Shown in pieces: positions 9,101-17,229 of a DNA stretch of 64,000 nt. The position numbers and the translations under genes are program-made. Each line of letters opens with the position of its first letter. The first letter of the stretch is position 1. Origin of the DNA: an uncultured Sphingomonadaceae bacterium (lineage in GTDB: Bacteria > Pseudomonadota > Alphaproteobacteria > Sphingomonadales > Sphingomonadaceae); contig CAMLGC010000008.1 of assembly GCA_946479505.1 (NCBI GenBank), positions 1 to 64,000 on the forward strand, written 5' to 3'. The notes under the pieces are model-generated. The model had not been told where the DNA came from. It did no database searches and saw nothing but the letters and a program-made list of their open reading frames with translations.

Positions 9101-10463
9101 GCTGCGCGTCCACTATTTGCTCGAGGCGGGCTGGAAGGCCGACGCCGCGATCCAGGGCCTCGGCCGCACCAACCGCACGCATCAGGCGCAGCCGCCCCTG
9201 TTCCGCCCCATCGCCACCGACGTGCGCGGCGAGAAGCGCTTCCTCTCGACCATCGCGCGCCGCCTCGACACGCTTGGCGCGATTACGCGCGGGCAGCGTC
9301 AGACCGGCGGCCAGGGACTGTTTCGGGCGAGCGACAATCTCGAAAGCGCCTATGCGCGCGCCGCGCTGCGCCAGATCTACATGCTGCTCGTCAACGGCAA
9401 GGTCGAAGGCTGTTCGCTCGGCCGCTTCGAAGACGCGACAGGTCTTGCACTCACCACCCGCGAGGGCGCGGTCAAGGAGGAGCTGCCACCGATCACGCAA
9501 TTCCTCAATCGCGTACTGGCGCTGCCGATCGCCTTGCAGAACCTGCTGTTCGACGTCTTTGACGGGCTGCTCGATGCCCGCATCGAAGCGGCGATCGCTT
9601 CCGGCACCTACGACGTCGGCGTCGAGACGCTGCGCGCGGAATCGCTCGTCATTGCCGATCGCCGCACCATCTACACGCATGCCGGCACCGGCGCCGAGAC
9701 CCAGCTGTTCGACATCGCCCGCCGCGACCGTACCGATGCGCTGCCGCTTGCCGACGCGCTGGCACTCGCCGAACAACCGCGCACGCGGCTCCTCGTCAAC
9801 GCGCGTTCGGGCCATGCAGCGGTGCAGATGCCGGCTGCGAGCATTACCCTCGACGATGGCGAGGTTGAAGCGGGGCTTCGCCTCGTCCGCCCGACCGAGC
9901 GGCGCAATATGCCCGCCTCCGCGTTGCTCGGCTCGTATTGGGACCCGGTTGATCAGGTCGCGTTCGCGAAAGCGTGGAACGCCGAAATCGCGAGCTTGCC
10001 AGAATTCGTCGAAAGTCGTTTCCATGTCGTGACCGGGCTGCTGCTCCCGATCTGGCGCAGGCTGCCCGAGGACGGCTGCAGCGTCTATCGACTCCAGACC
10101 GATGACGGTGAACGCGTGATCGGTCGCCGAGTCTCGCCGCAATGGGTCGCCGATACGCTCGGGGCAGCCCCGAACATGGCCGCAGATGAGGCGTGGACAG
10201 CCGTGCTGGAACGCGGCGCCACGCTCCAGCTCGAAGGTGGGATGAGCGTCCGCCGGTCGCTGGTGATGGGCGTGCAGCGCGTCGAGCTCACCGGCTTTAC
10301 GGACGGCATGGTCGAGCGGCTGAAGGCGATGGGGTTGATGTCCGAGATCATCGCCTGGCGCCTGCGGCTGTTCGTACCGGTGGGCGCGAATGGTCCGGCT
10401 ATCCTGGCCAGCCTCCTCGAACGCCATCCGCTCCAGCGCGTCATCGACCGGGCAGCCGCGTGA
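6114..10463 (+). CDS. Giant methylase/strawberry-notch helicase fusion protein
   Basis: This is a 1449-residue soluble protein in three parts. The first 330 or so residues hold a Rossmann methylase with IEPSAGTGLLA and NPPF (near 212), the pattern of N6-adenine DNA methylases. The middle carries a superfamily 2 helicase motor: GDGTGAGKGRQ (Walker A near 498), DESHAMQNA (near 607) and SATGATTVQN. The C-terminal half has the strawberry-notch helicase C domain, with FSDAGGTGRSYHA and an arginine-finger box GLGRTNRTHQ near 1015. Similar proteins recur on ICEs and large plasmids, often annotated strawberry notch family. A role in anti-restriction or replication of incoming DNA is plausible but unproven. 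A Toprim gene follows 12 bases later. Confidence 0.85.
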   Translation: MTSNLAPARSRAALLLVTDPDSVAESLIAAVGRLLTNLSRGEAIDARTLRAAMEQAFGGSDAEGCWAWKQAYDAGEAALVLFLRRFGPAMRAKPIAAQLAMLETLAALLPTHTRRSEESQALQQFSTPLPLAQIVSVAAAIQPGDIVIEPSAGTGLLAIFAELAGAPLMLNELGAARAAMLRRLFPRTPVTAFDAATIHDQLDTSRVPTVVIMNPPFSAAAEVDGRVADAAYRHIASALARLAEGGRLVAITSGSFSPDNPKWADAFARLAERGRIVFSASIAGRVYARHGTTTETRLTVIDRVVAGAGDAARVILGTAQDSTALLDWVERHVPPRPTLAAPRIPVSAVPCAARIGRLPAKPRGRPLAPVPEDAVELAYEAVAAAAADAGRISDALYEPYALQTVRIPGAAAHPTPLVQSAAMTSVPPPMPTYRPHLPRGLVAAGLLSEAQLETVILAGEAHAGLLAGAWSVDPTYDRVAAAPEGAEGAMRFRRGFMLGDGTGAGKGRQVAGILLDNWLKGRRRALWISKSDTLIEDAQRDWSALGQEKLLIQPLSRFRQGTPIRLDEGILFATYATLRTDAREERASRVQQIIDWLGADFDGVIVFDESHAMQNAAGSRSERGDAAPSQQGRVGLRLQHALAQARVLYVSATGATTVQNLAYAQRLGLWGGEDFPFATRAEFVAAIETGGVAAMEVLARDLKALGLYTARSLSYEGVEYEIVEHALTAEQTRIYDAYAGAFQIIHHNLDAALEATGVTGIGPDGGTKTLNPQAKSSARSAFESAKQRFFGHLLTSMKTPTLIARIEQDLAAGHACVVQIVSTGEALMERRIAEIPAEEWNDIQIDITPREYVLDYLAHAFPVQLFEPFTDSDGNLSSRPVRGEDGQPVQSRDAIEKRDRLIEQLASLPPVQGALDQIVQRFGTDDVAEVTGRSRRIVRKRGEDGVDRLAIENRPAGANIAETAAFQDDTKRILIFSDAGGTGRSYHADLGARNQRLRVHYLLEAGWKADAAIQGLGRTNRTHQAQPPLFRPIATDVRGEKRFLSTIARRLDTLGAITRGQRQTGGQGLFRASDNLESAYARAALRQIYMLLVNGKVEGCSLGRFEDATGLALTTREGAVKEELPPITQFLNRVLALPIALQNLLFDVFDGLLDARIEAAIASGTYDVGVETLRAESLVIADRRTIYTHAGTGAETQLFDIARRDRTDALPLADALALAEQPRTRLLVNARSGHAAVQMPAASITLDDGEVEAGLRLVRPTERRNMPASALLGSYWDPVDQVAFAKAWNAEIASLPEFVESRFHVVTGLLLPIWRRLPEDGCSVYRLQTDDGERVIGRRVSPQWVADTLGAAPNMAADEAWTAVLERGATLQLEGGMSVRRSLVMGVQRVELTGFTDGMVERLKAMGLMSEIIAWRLRLFVPVGANGPAILASLLERHPLQRVIDRAAA

Positions 10464-10475
10464 GGAGGCCGAGCC

Positions 10476-11519
10476 ATGCCGCGATCAGCCCAGGAGCTGG
10501 CGGGCCGCCTCGCGCGCGATGCCGAGGCCGTCTGCCGCCACTATCTTTCCAACGGACGCCGGCAGGGGCGCTACTGGTGCGTCGGCGACGTCGACAATTC
10601 GCCGGGGCGCTCGCTGTTCGTGCGGCTGACCGGCCCTGCGTCCGGCAAAGGAGCGGCCGGCAAATGGACCGATGCCGCGACCGGCGAGCATGGCGATCTG
10701 CTCGATCTGATCGCGGCCAGCCGCAAGCTTGGCGGCCTGAACGAGACGCTGGAGGAAGCCCGGTCGTTTCTGCGGCTTCCGCGCCCCGAACCAGCGGGGC
10801 GAGCGAATGTCGAGCCCGTGCCGGGCGGCTCACCCGAGGCCGCACGGCGGCTCTGGGCCATCGCGCGACCGATCCACGGCACGCTTGCCGAAACCTATCT
10901 TCGCGCCCGCGGCATCACCGATTTTCGCAATCTGGGCGCGCTCCGCTTTCATCCGCGCTGCTGGTATCGCGGCGACCCGGATGATCCTCGGGATCGCGTC
11001 CGCGATGCATGGCCGGCGCTGATCGCGGCGGTGCGCGACAATGACGGCCAGCTAACCGGCGTCCATCGCACCTGGCTCGCGCTCGACGGGCGCGGCAAGG
11101 CCCCGGTGTCGACGCCGCGCCGCGCGATCGGACAGCTGCTCGGGAATGGCGTTCGCTTCGGCACGCCCGGCGACATGCTCGCCGCCGGCGAGGGGATCGA
11201 GACGACGCTGTCGCTGCGCGAGGCGCTGCCCGGATTGCCGACCTTGGCCGCACTGTCGGCTAGCCATCTCGCGGCCGTACAGATCCCACCCGGCATCCGC
11301 CGGCTCTATATCGCGCGGGACGCCGATCCAGCCGGGCAGGCAGCGGTGGAGGCGCTCACCGATCGCGCCCGCGCAGCAAACGTCCTGCCCGTGATCCTCG
11401 ATTCCGATCGCGGCGATTGGAACGATGACCTGCGTGCGCTGGGTCCAAATGCGCTCCGCCGCAACCTGTGCGCCCAACTCGCACGCGTCGATGCTGAACG
11501 CTTTCTCCCAATCGGCTGA
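10476..11519 (+). CDS. Toprim/DUF7146 primase-like protein
   Basis: This 347-residue protein ends in a Toprim domain with the two hallmark boxes: GEGIETTLS (catalytic glutamate, near 237) and ARDADPAG (DxD-like acidic pair, near 281). The central part (YLRARGI, LRFHPRCWYRG, GVHRTWLALDG) is typical of the DUF7146 region of plasmid and ICE primase-like proteins. No canonical zinc finger is evident at the N-terminus. GGAGG precedes the ATG, and the gene almost abuts the helicase gene, so the two probably act together in element DNA processing or replication. Confidence 0.82.
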   Translation: MPRSAQELAGRLARDAEAVCRHYLSNGRRQGRYWCVGDVDNSPGRSLFVRLTGPASGKGAAGKWTDAATGEHGDLLDLIAASRKLGGLNETLEEARSFLRLPRPEPAGRANVEPVPGGSPEAARRLWAIARPIHGTLAETYLRARGITDFRNLGALRFHPRCWYRGDPDDPRDRVRDAWPALIAAVRDNDGQLTGVHRTWLALDGRGKAPVSTPRRAIGQLLGNGVRFGTPGDMLAAGEGIETTLSLREALPGLPTLAALSASHLAAVQIPPGIRRLYIARDADPAGQAAVEALTDRARAANVLPVILDSDRGDWNDDLRALGPNALRRNLCAQLARVDAERFLPIG

Positions 11520-11640
11520 TGGCCGGAAGGAGGTTTCGGGCTTCGCAGTCGGGCAGGGGCCTGCCGCTCACGCTTGAGGGCCGCGCCTGGCCTTCTGCCG
11601 GGCGATCGGAGCGGAGTCAGCACGGCCCCGCAACGGCTGC

Positions 11641-11760
11641 GGCCGGCTCTTTTCCGCCGCCGGCGGCATCATTACCGGTAATCGGCACGACCGGATTCAG
11701 CCGCGGCTTTGCAGCGCGAAGCAAAAGAGCCGGCCTTCACCGTCCTCCGCTTCGCTCCGG
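11641..11760. repeat. Intergenic inverted-repeat element, copy A
   Basis: Perfect 13-base arms GGCCGGCTCTTTT (11641-11653) and AAAAGAGCCGGCC (11723-11735) enclose 69 bases. The 20-base tail CGTCCTCCGCTTCGCTCCGG follows at 11741-11760. The tail recurs at 14241-14260 with one mismatch. The 340-base gap between the Toprim and DUF2493 genes otherwise shows no coding sequence. Confidence 0.6.
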
Positions 11761-11859
11761 CCGTGCCCGATCCGGCACGGTGCAGGGCCGCGCCGGTCCC
11801 GCTCATCGTCGCCCGAAAGGCCGCGAGAGGCGCGGCTTGCAGCCGAAAGGTCCAGGCAC

Positions 11860-12780
11860 ATGTCCGACGATGAAGACGCACCGGCAGAATCTCCAACAGG
11901 CGTCATCCTCCAGGAGCTTCAGCTCTATGGCTATCGGCCGTTCGCGGATGAGGCCGATCCGCGGCCACTCCCCGAAACGACGCAGGTCACCGGCGCGCTC
12001 GCCGATCTTTTCGATGCGCTCGTCTTCATGCTTCAGGACACGAGACTCGAGCCCGATCTCGAGGATCTGCTCTGGGGGCAGGTCAATCTCTTCCACCGCG
12101 CCGCCGACCGGGTCGAGCGCGAGCTCGACGACAACGAGCAGGCGCAAAAGCGCCTTCAGCGCGAGCAGGACGGCTCCGAAGTCCGCTCGGTCGAGCTCGA
12201 GCGCGCGCTCGCCGAGGGCCTGACGCTCCTCGAACGGCGCGACGCGTTCGAGCTGATGCGCGACACCGCCGCGCAGGCTTACGAGCGGCAGACCCGCTCA
12301 CGCTGGCGGCCGCGCACCGGCAGTCTCGTCAATCGCAAGATGCTCACCGCCGCGATGATCGACAGCCGCGATTTTCTCGCGGCGCGTCGGCGTGCGGAGT
12401 CGGAAGTCATGCTTCCGTCCGGACCCAAGGTCGCGTTCACCGGCGGCCTCGATTGTACCGACCATGACGCCATCTGGGCAGCGCTCGACCGGGTTCATGC
12501 CAAGCATCCCGACATGGTGCTCCTTCATGGCGGCTCGCCCAAGGGCGCCGAGCGCATCGCTGCGTGCTGGGCAGACAATCGAAAGGTAACGCAGATCGCA
12601 TTCAAGCCCGACTGGACCCGCCACGCCAAAGCGGCTCCGTTCAAACGCAACGACCAGCTGCTTGACGTGCTGCCGATCGGCGTCATCGTATTCCGCGGCT
12701 CAGGCATCCAGGACAATCTCGCCGACAAGGCCCGCCGCCTCGGCATTCCCGTGTTCGACTTCAGGAAACTCGGTGCATGA
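11860..12780 (+). CDS. DUF2493 domain protein (SLOG/YspA-like)
   Basis: The 306-residue protein has a charged, helical N-terminal half with coiled-coil character (RELDDNEQAQKRLQREQD). A C-terminal Rossmann domain follows: VAFTGGLDCTDHDAIWAAL, then LLHGGSPKGAERIAACWA. This is the DUF2493/SLOG nucleotide-binding pattern. SLOG domains are thought to sense or process nucleotides or nucleic-acid-derived ligands. The family is a regular backbone component of sphingomonad ICEs, but its task there is unknown. The ribosome site is weak (CAGG six bases upstream). Confidence 0.82.
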   Translation: MSDDEDAPAESPTGVILQELQLYGYRPFADEADPRPLPETTQVTGALADLFDALVFMLQDTRLEPDLEDLLWGQVNLFHRAADRVERELDDNEQAQKRLQREQDGSEVRSVELERALAEGLTLLERRDAFELMRDTAAQAYERQTRSRWRPRTGSLVNRKMLTAAMIDSRDFLAARRRAESEVMLPSGPKVAFTGGLDCTDHDAIWAALDRVHAKHPDMVLLHGGSPKGAERIAACWADNRKVTQIAFKPDWTRHAKAAPFKRNDQLLDVLPIGVIVFRGSGIQDNLADKARRLGIPVFDFRKLGA

Positions 12781-13066
12781 GCGCCGGCGAGCATGTGCAT
12801 CATCCTCCAACACGAGTTTGGCCGGAACGCGGGTGAACGGCGACACCCGGGAGCTACGTGCTCCCGATCGGTGCAGGCGAGCCACCCCGCTCTTTAGGGC
12901 GCATTCCTTGGTCCGGCCGCGGCCTTCCACGATCAACCCGTAAAGGGTCCGCTACGCATGCGTGCGGCCGCCGGCATGCGCCGACGGTGATCGCGGCCGC
13001 GGCCCGGACGCGGGCGCGCGCCTGTCGAGCGGGGGCGGTCCCCGCTCCAGCACAGGAGCCAATCCG

Positions 13067-13231
13067 ATGTCACTCGAGATAGCCCAATCGTTCGCCTGGA
13101 ATCTCGCCACCTCGCTCATGGTTTGCGTGATCCTCTTCCGCACCGCCGAAGGCTATGGCGTTCTTCCAACGTCCGAGTTTGACGGTGATCCCGGCTCGAT
13201 CGTCACCGAATATGACCCGTTCGGAGCCTGA
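13067..13231 (+). CDS. Small hypothetical protein (54 residues)
   Basis: This short gene has a good ribosome site (CAGGAG) and is followed immediately by a strong terminator, which supports a real unit. The product begins MSLEIAQSFAWNLATSLMVC, a moderately hydrophobic helix, and ends in an acidic tail. I do not recognise the family. It may be a small membrane-associated protein. The preceding 286 bases hold no gene that I can support. Confidence 0.5.
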   Translation: MSLEIAQSFAWNLATSLMVCVILFRTAEGYGVLPTSEFDGDPGSIVTEYDPFGA

Positions 13232-13246
13232 GATTCGTGCTTGTGG

Positions 13247-13285
13247 GACGCCGGAACCGCGATCACGGTTCCGGCGTCGGCGCTT
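13247..13285 (+). terminator. Intrinsic terminator after the 54-residue gene
   Basis: The perfect 13-base arms GACGCCGGAACCG and CGGTTCCGGCGTC enclose six bases and are followed by GGCGCTTTT. Confidence 0.75.
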
Positions 13286-13357
13286 TTCTGCTATGTTCAG
13301 CCCAACGCGCTTGGTGGTTGGGTGGCGCGTCCTCGTTGATTGTTCCGGAGGACGTCC

Positions 13358-13888
13358 ATGATCATTACGCTCACGCTCTGCTTTGCAGGTCTCATCTTTC
13401 TGATGTGGCTGACCTTCAACCTTGCCGTCTATGCGCTGCCGTTTTTCGCTGGTTTGTCGGCGGCGCTGTTCGCCTATCACCACGACGCCGGCCTGCTCGG
13501 CGCTGCGATCGTCGGCCTGATCGCTGGCGTATTCACGCTCGTTATCGGGCAGTTTCTGTTCGCCATGTTCCGTTCGCCGTGGATTCGCGCAGGCATCGCT
13601 GCGATCTATGCAGCGCCCGCCGGCATCGCCGGCTGGCATCTCGTCTATGGTCTGTTCCGGATCGCCGGCACCGGTGAACCCTGGCACTCCGGTATTGCCT
13701 GGATCGGCGGAGTGCTGATCGCGGGCGTCGCCTGGGTCCGCGTCACTGCGCTCCAGCCCGAGATCGAGGCGGCGCGCCGGCGTGGACGTGAACTCGGTAC
13801 GCGCGCATATTATGGAGAACCGAGGAGCGGCCCCTCGCGCCCGCCGTCGATTGGCCCGATCACCGGTGCAATCGATCGCCGACGCTGA
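13358..13888 (+). CDS. Small multipass membrane protein
   Basis: I start this 176-residue protein at MIITLTLCFAGLIF, because GGAGG lies correctly upstream of that ATG. Four or five hydrophobic segments cover residues 1-25, 28-45, 46-70, 80-100 and 108-125. A basic cytoplasmic tail (EAARRRGRELGTRAYYG and RPPS) follows. It is an inner membrane protein of unknown function found in this ICE backbone. The tail could interact with DNA or conjugation components, but nothing proves it. Confidence 0.7.
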   Translation: MIITLTLCFAGLIFLMWLTFNLAVYALPFFAGLSAALFAYHHDAGLLGAAIVGLIAGVFTLVIGQFLFAMFRSPWIRAGIAAIYAAPAGIAGWHLVYGLFRIAGTGEPWHSGIAWIGGVLIAGVAWVRVTALQPEIEAARRRGRELGTRAYYGEPRSGPSRPPSIGPITGAIDRRR

Positions 13889-14353
13889 AACCGGCGCTGC
13901 AACGGCACCCGCTCGCGTTCGCGACCTGGGGCGAATCAACGCGCTCTCCCAACAAGGCGCAACAGGGGCATCGTGGTCGCCCGTCCATTCATCCGGCGAT
14001 TGCCACCTGATCCAGGCAGCTTTCTCGCGTGGACCCGTCCACCGTCCTTCTGGGAACGGCGCGCGCCAGGTCTTCCACTGTCATGTCGTTGAGCCGATAC
14101 CCAACCGGCCTCTCTGCGGCTTGATCTGGCCGGGGCCTGCTCACGCTTCGATCGCCTGAGCCGCAACGGCAGCCGCGCACCTTTCTTCCCCTGCCCGCGC
14201 AAGCGGGCATTCCTCGCGCGACAAGAAAGCTGCTTGCTGCCGTCCTCCGCTTCGCTGCGGCCCGAAGGTGCGGCGGCGCTCGCCCCGGCCCACCGACAAG
14301 CCATCGAGACCGCGGTGGGCGCGGGCTCGAATCCAAATGAAAGGAAGACTGAC
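13889..14353. other. Intergenic stretch containing inverted-repeat copy B
   Basis: No convincing gene is present. The arms GCACCTTTCTT (14177-14187) and AAGAAAGCTGC (14223-14233) pair with one mismatch, with a small GCCCGC/GCGGGC hairpin between them. The tail CGTCCTCCGCTTCGCTGCGG (14241-14260) differs by one base from the tail of copy A. The element lies 94 bases before the first DUF736 gene. Confidence 0.55.
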
Positions 14354-14680
14354 ATGGCGAGCATCGGCACCTTCAAAAAGAGCGCGAACGGCGAGTTCAC
14401 CGGCGAGATCGTGACCCTTTCGGTGCAGGCGAAGAACGTCCGCATCGTTCCCGAGGAGAACCGGTCCAACGAGAACGCCCCATCGCACCGCGTCTTCGTC
14501 GGCCGCGCCGAGATCGGCGCCGCCTGGGAAAAGCGTTCGCAGGAGAATCGCGACTATCTCGGCCTCAAGCTCGACGATCCGAGCTTCACCGCTCCGATCT
14601 ACGCCAACCTCTTCGACGATGAGGACGGCAAGACCTACACGCTCATCTGGTCGCGCCCGAATGGCAAGCGCGGCGACTGA
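14354..14680 (+). CDS. DUF736 family protein, first copy
   Basis: This 108-residue protein begins MASIGTFKKSANGEFTGEI and has the DUF736 pattern: SHRVFVGRAEIGAAWEK, then YLGLKLDDPSFTAPIYANL and YTLIWSRP. DUF736 proteins are small single-domain proteins almost confined to alphaproteobacterial conjugative elements. Their role is unknown, though they often lie among mobility genes, as here. AAGGA precedes the ATG. A second, more divergent copy follows at 15198. A strong terminator closes the gene. Confidence 0.9.
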   Translation: MASIGTFKKSANGEFTGEIVTLSVQAKNVRIVPEENRSNENAPSHRVFVGRAEIGAAWEKRSQENRDYLGLKLDDPSFTAPIYANLFDDEDGKTYTLIWSRPNGKRGD

Positions 14681-14693
14681 GCCGTCCGCGAAG

Positions 14694-14727
14694 ATGCTCC
14701 GCCCGGGTCTCCGGGTGGAGCATTTTT
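14694..14727 (+). terminator. Intrinsic terminator after first DUF736 gene
   Basis: ATGCTCC plus GCCCGG pairs with CCGGGTGGAGCAT around a short loop and is followed by TTTTTC. Confidence 0.8.
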
Positions 14728-15015
14728 CTGCTGTTCGATAGGCGAACAATCCTGCTCATCATCGTCGGATCCGATGCCGGTGCGCACGCCTGCGAGGTCG
14801 GCGACCGGCGCGCCGTCACCGCTCCCGATGAGCAATTCGGATCTTCACCGCCACCGTGTCCGATGGTACGTTCGCGCCACTCCGGTTTCCGAGGCCGGCC
14901 GCGTCGTGCTCCCGAATCGTCGCCGGCACAGCCTCCTCTTTGAATGCATTCCGGACGCCATCCGGCTTTCTCCGCGCCGGTCTGGGCTGGCGTCGTCCCC
15001 CGCAAAACCATCGCT

Positions 15016-15110
15016 GGCGGACTTATTTCCCCGCCGGCGGGCGCCGGCTCCTCGCGGTCGCTGCGCTTCAAATAAGCCCGCCGCTCATGGTCCTTCGCTG
15101 CCGCTCCGGC
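15016..15110. repeat. Intergenic inverted-repeat element, copy C
   Basis: The arms GGCGGACTTATTT (15016-15028) and AAATAAGCCCGCC (15070-15082) pair with one mismatch. A GTCCTTCGCTGCCGCTCCGG-like tail follows. The gap from 14681 to 15197 otherwise holds only the terminator above and no gene I can support. Confidence 0.5.
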
Positions 15111-15197
15111 GCTGCGCGTTCGCGGGGACCGCCCCCAGCCGTGGAGCCGCGCGGCAGCCGGAATGGACCGGTTGGCCATGCATTGAGGAGACCGACC

Positions 15198-15518
15198 ATG
15201 CCCGCAATCGGCCATGTCACCAAGCAACCCGACGGCAGCTACAAGGGCGAGCTCAAGACGCTGTCGATCCGCGCCGAGCTCGAAATCCTGCCCAATCGCG
15301 CCAAGCCGAACGACGTCCGTCCCGACTATCGCGTCGTCGCGGCCGGGGTCGAGATCGGCGCCGGCTGGCTCCGTCGCAGCGAAGCGACGGGCAACATCTA
15401 TGTGTCGCTCAGCCTTGCTACGCCGGAGTTCGGACCTCGCCGGCTCTACGCCACGCTGGAACGCGCGGAGCGGCAGCACGAGGACAGCTTCACGATTGTC
15501 TGGATTCCGACCGACTGA
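15198..15518 (+). CDS. DUF736 family protein, second copy
   Basis: The 106-residue protein (MPAIGHVTKQPDGSYKGELK) shares the DUF736 architecture with its upstream neighbour, including VVAAGVEIGAGWLRRS, YVSLSLATPEF and the closing TIVWIP. The sequence is clearly divergent, so this is an old duplication or an independent acquisition. The start follows GAGGAG. It lies between inverted-repeat copy C and a strong terminator, so it is probably its own transcription unit. Function unknown. Confidence 0.87.
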   Translation: MPAIGHVTKQPDGSYKGELKTLSIRAELEILPNRAKPNDVRPDYRVVAAGVEIGAGWLRRSEATGNIYVSLSLATPEFGPRRLYATLERAERQHEDSFTIVWIPTD

Positions 15519-15527
15519 TCGCAACCC

Positions 15528-15559
15528 GCTCCCGCGCGTGTCGCGCGCGGGAGCTGTTT
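15528..15559 (+). terminator. Intrinsic terminator after second DUF736 gene
   Basis: The perfect 11-base arms GCTCCCGCGCG and CGCGCGGGAGC are followed by TGTTT. Confidence 0.7.
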
Positions 15560-15678
15560 CCTCGAAGGGGGGTCGAAAACGCGTATAGCGATTTGCGACC
15601 CTGCCGCGGACGGTTCCGGCGGGGCAGCAAGGGACGGCTGCGGCGCAATCGGGCGTCCGCGGCGCCGGACCTCTACCC

Positions 15679-15903
15679 ATGGATGACACCGCCGATCGCG
15701 CGCAGGCCGCGCGCGACACATGTCCCTTTCTGACGACCAAGCAGGCCGCCTTCCATCTCGGCCTCGCCTACAGCACGCTCAAGAAGATGCGCGCGAACGG
15801 TGAGGGGCCGCGATGCCGCCTGCACGGCCGCACCTGGCGCTATCATATCGACGATATCGAAGCCTGGTCGGCCGCCCGCGCCAAGGGGGGCGACCATGCC
15901 TGA
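15679..15903 (+). CDS. AlpA/excisionase-like helix-turn-helix protein
   Basis: The 74-residue protein has a winged MerR/AlpA-type DNA-binding domain: FLTTKQAAFHLGLAYSTLKKMRANGEGPRCRL, then RTWRYHIDDIEAWSAAR. The family includes excisionase-type directionality factors and regulators of element genes. No clear Shine-Dalgarno sequence precedes the ATG. Its last codons overlap the start of the TraF gene by eight bases, so it appears coupled to the mating genes. A second AlpA-like gene follows trbI at the far end of the transfer region. Confidence 0.82.
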   Translation: MDDTADRAQAARDTCPFLTTKQAAFHLGLAYSTLKKMRANGEGPRCRLHGRTWRYHIDDIEAWSAARAKGGDHA

Positions 15904-16468
15904 TGCACGCAACCTGCCGCTGTTCCGCTGGGGCGACCAGCTGCGCGCGACGCGCGCACGCCGCCGGCGGCGTCACCGCATTGCGATAGGGGCGGCGGGC
16001 TCCGTCGCTCTGCTTGCGCTGCCCGCAATCACCGCGCCGCGGCCGCTCCTCGTGTGGAACGCGAGCGCGAGCGCCCCGCTTGGCCTCTACGCCGTCAGCT
16101 CGCCCGACATCCTGCGGCGCGGTGATATGGTCGTCGTCCGGCTTCCCAAAGCCGCTCGCATGCTCGCCGCGACGCGCCATTATCTCCCCGCCAATGTGCC
16201 TGCGGTGAAGCGCGTCGTTGCGACCGTGGGCGACCGCGTTTGCGCGCGCGGCGACACCGTGCGGATCGCGGGCCGGATGGCGGTGCGCCGGCTGGCGCGT
16301 GACCAGCTCGGCAGGCCACTTCCGGCTTGGGACGGCTGTCGCCGCCTCGCGTCCGGCGAGTTGTTCCTGGCGATGGTCGGCGAACCCGCGTCGTTCGACA
16401 GCCGCTATTTCGGGCCGGTCGACCGCGGCAACGTGATCGGACGGGCGCACCTGTTATGGCGCCGCTGA
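15896..16468 (+). CDS. traF: TraF-type S26 signal peptidase of conjugation
   Basis: The 190-residue protein has a basic N-terminus, one membrane anchor (residues 28-46) and a periplasmic S26 peptidase domain. The nucleophile is Ser59 in NASASAPLGLY. The general-base lysine is Lys105 in PAVKRVVATVGD. A late SFDSRYFGPV box matches the family end. In RP4, TraF processes and cyclises the TrbC pilin, and a trbC gene is present in this window. The ATG overlaps the previous gene, and the stop overlaps the transglycosylase start. Confidence 0.88.
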   Translation: MPDARNLPLFRWGDQLRATRARRRRRHRIAIGAAGSVALLALPAITAPRPLLVWNASASAPLGLYAVSSPDILRRGDMVVVRLPKAARMLAATRHYLPANVPAVKRVVATVGDRVCARGDTVRIAGRMAVRRLARDQLGRPLPAWDGCRRLASGELFLAMVGEPASFDSRYFGPVDRGNVIGRAHLLWRR

Positions 16469-17073
16469 AGCTCGCCATCGTGGCCGCGCTGCTGGCCGCA
16501 ACGCCACCGGCTCGGGCACAAGACGTCAGCGATCCGGTTGCGCGCTGGCACTCTTATGTTGCCGAGGCGTCGCTCCGCTTCGGGATTCCGGCCGTCTGGA
16601 TCGAGCGCGTCATGCGCGCCGAAAGCGGCGGCCAGACCCGGATCGATGGCCGCCCGATCACCAGCCGCGCCGGCGCGATGGGGTTGATGCAGCTCATGCC
16701 CGGAACCTGGGCCGAGATGCGCGCGGCGCTCGACCTCGGCGGCGACCCCTATGATCCGCGTGACAATATCCTGGCGGGGACGGCCTATCTTCGCCGCATG
16801 TACCGCCGCTTCGGCTATCCCGGCCTGTTCGCCGCCTATAATGCCGGTCCGGGGCGGTACGCCGCCTACCTCGACCGCGAGCGCACCCTCCCGGCTGAAA
16901 CACGGACCTATCTCGAGGAGGTCGTTCCCTCATCGGCCAAATGGGCGGCAACCGCCGCCGCTGAGGCAGCACCGCCGTCCATCTTTGCGGTCAATATGGT
17001 CGATCGAACGGCCGACGTCGGAGCGCCGGCCGCCCCGTCGAATGGCCTCTTCGCGATCAGGATTGGCCGTTAG
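16456..17073 (+). CDS. Conjugation-associated lytic transglycosylase
   Basis: This 205-residue protein has a cleavable signal peptide (cleavage likely after ARA, near residue 21). An SLT goose-lysozyme-like domain follows: catalytic Glu56 in MRAESGGQ, then GAMGLMQLMPGTW, NILAGTAYLRRM and AAYNAGPGRYAAY. Such enzymes open the peptidoglycan for the mating channel (VirB1/TrbN role). It overlaps traF by 13 bases, so the two are translated together. Confidence 0.9.
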   Translation: MAPLKLAIVAALLAATPPARAQDVSDPVARWHSYVAEASLRFGIPAVWIERVMRAESGGQTRIDGRPITSRAGAMGLMQLMPGTWAEMRAALDLGGDPYDPRDNILAGTAYLRRMYRRFGYPGLFAAYNAGPGRYAAYLDRERTLPAETRTYLEEVVPSSAKWAATAAAEAAPPSIFAVNMVDRTADVGAPAAPSNGLFAIRIGR

Positions 17074-17229
17074 AGCCGGCGACATCAGCCGTTCGGCCGC
17101 GGCCGTTCCTCCGTTCGGAAAGGATCGCTAACCGGACGTCGTGCGTATCGGTATATGGCTGTCGCGCCACTTTTCTGCGCGACTCAGGCGGCGTGGGGCA
17201 TGCGCGTTTGCCAAAGAAGGGCCTTGAGC

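Noticed and set aside
8118..10427. Long minus-strand frame opposite the helicase gene
   Set aside because: Residue composition is rich in Arg, Glu and Gly without motifs; the plus strand encodes the helicase C domain.
14774..15733. 319-residue plus-strand frame across the second DUF736 gene
   Set aside because: Overlaps DUF736 in another frame and has no conserved pattern.
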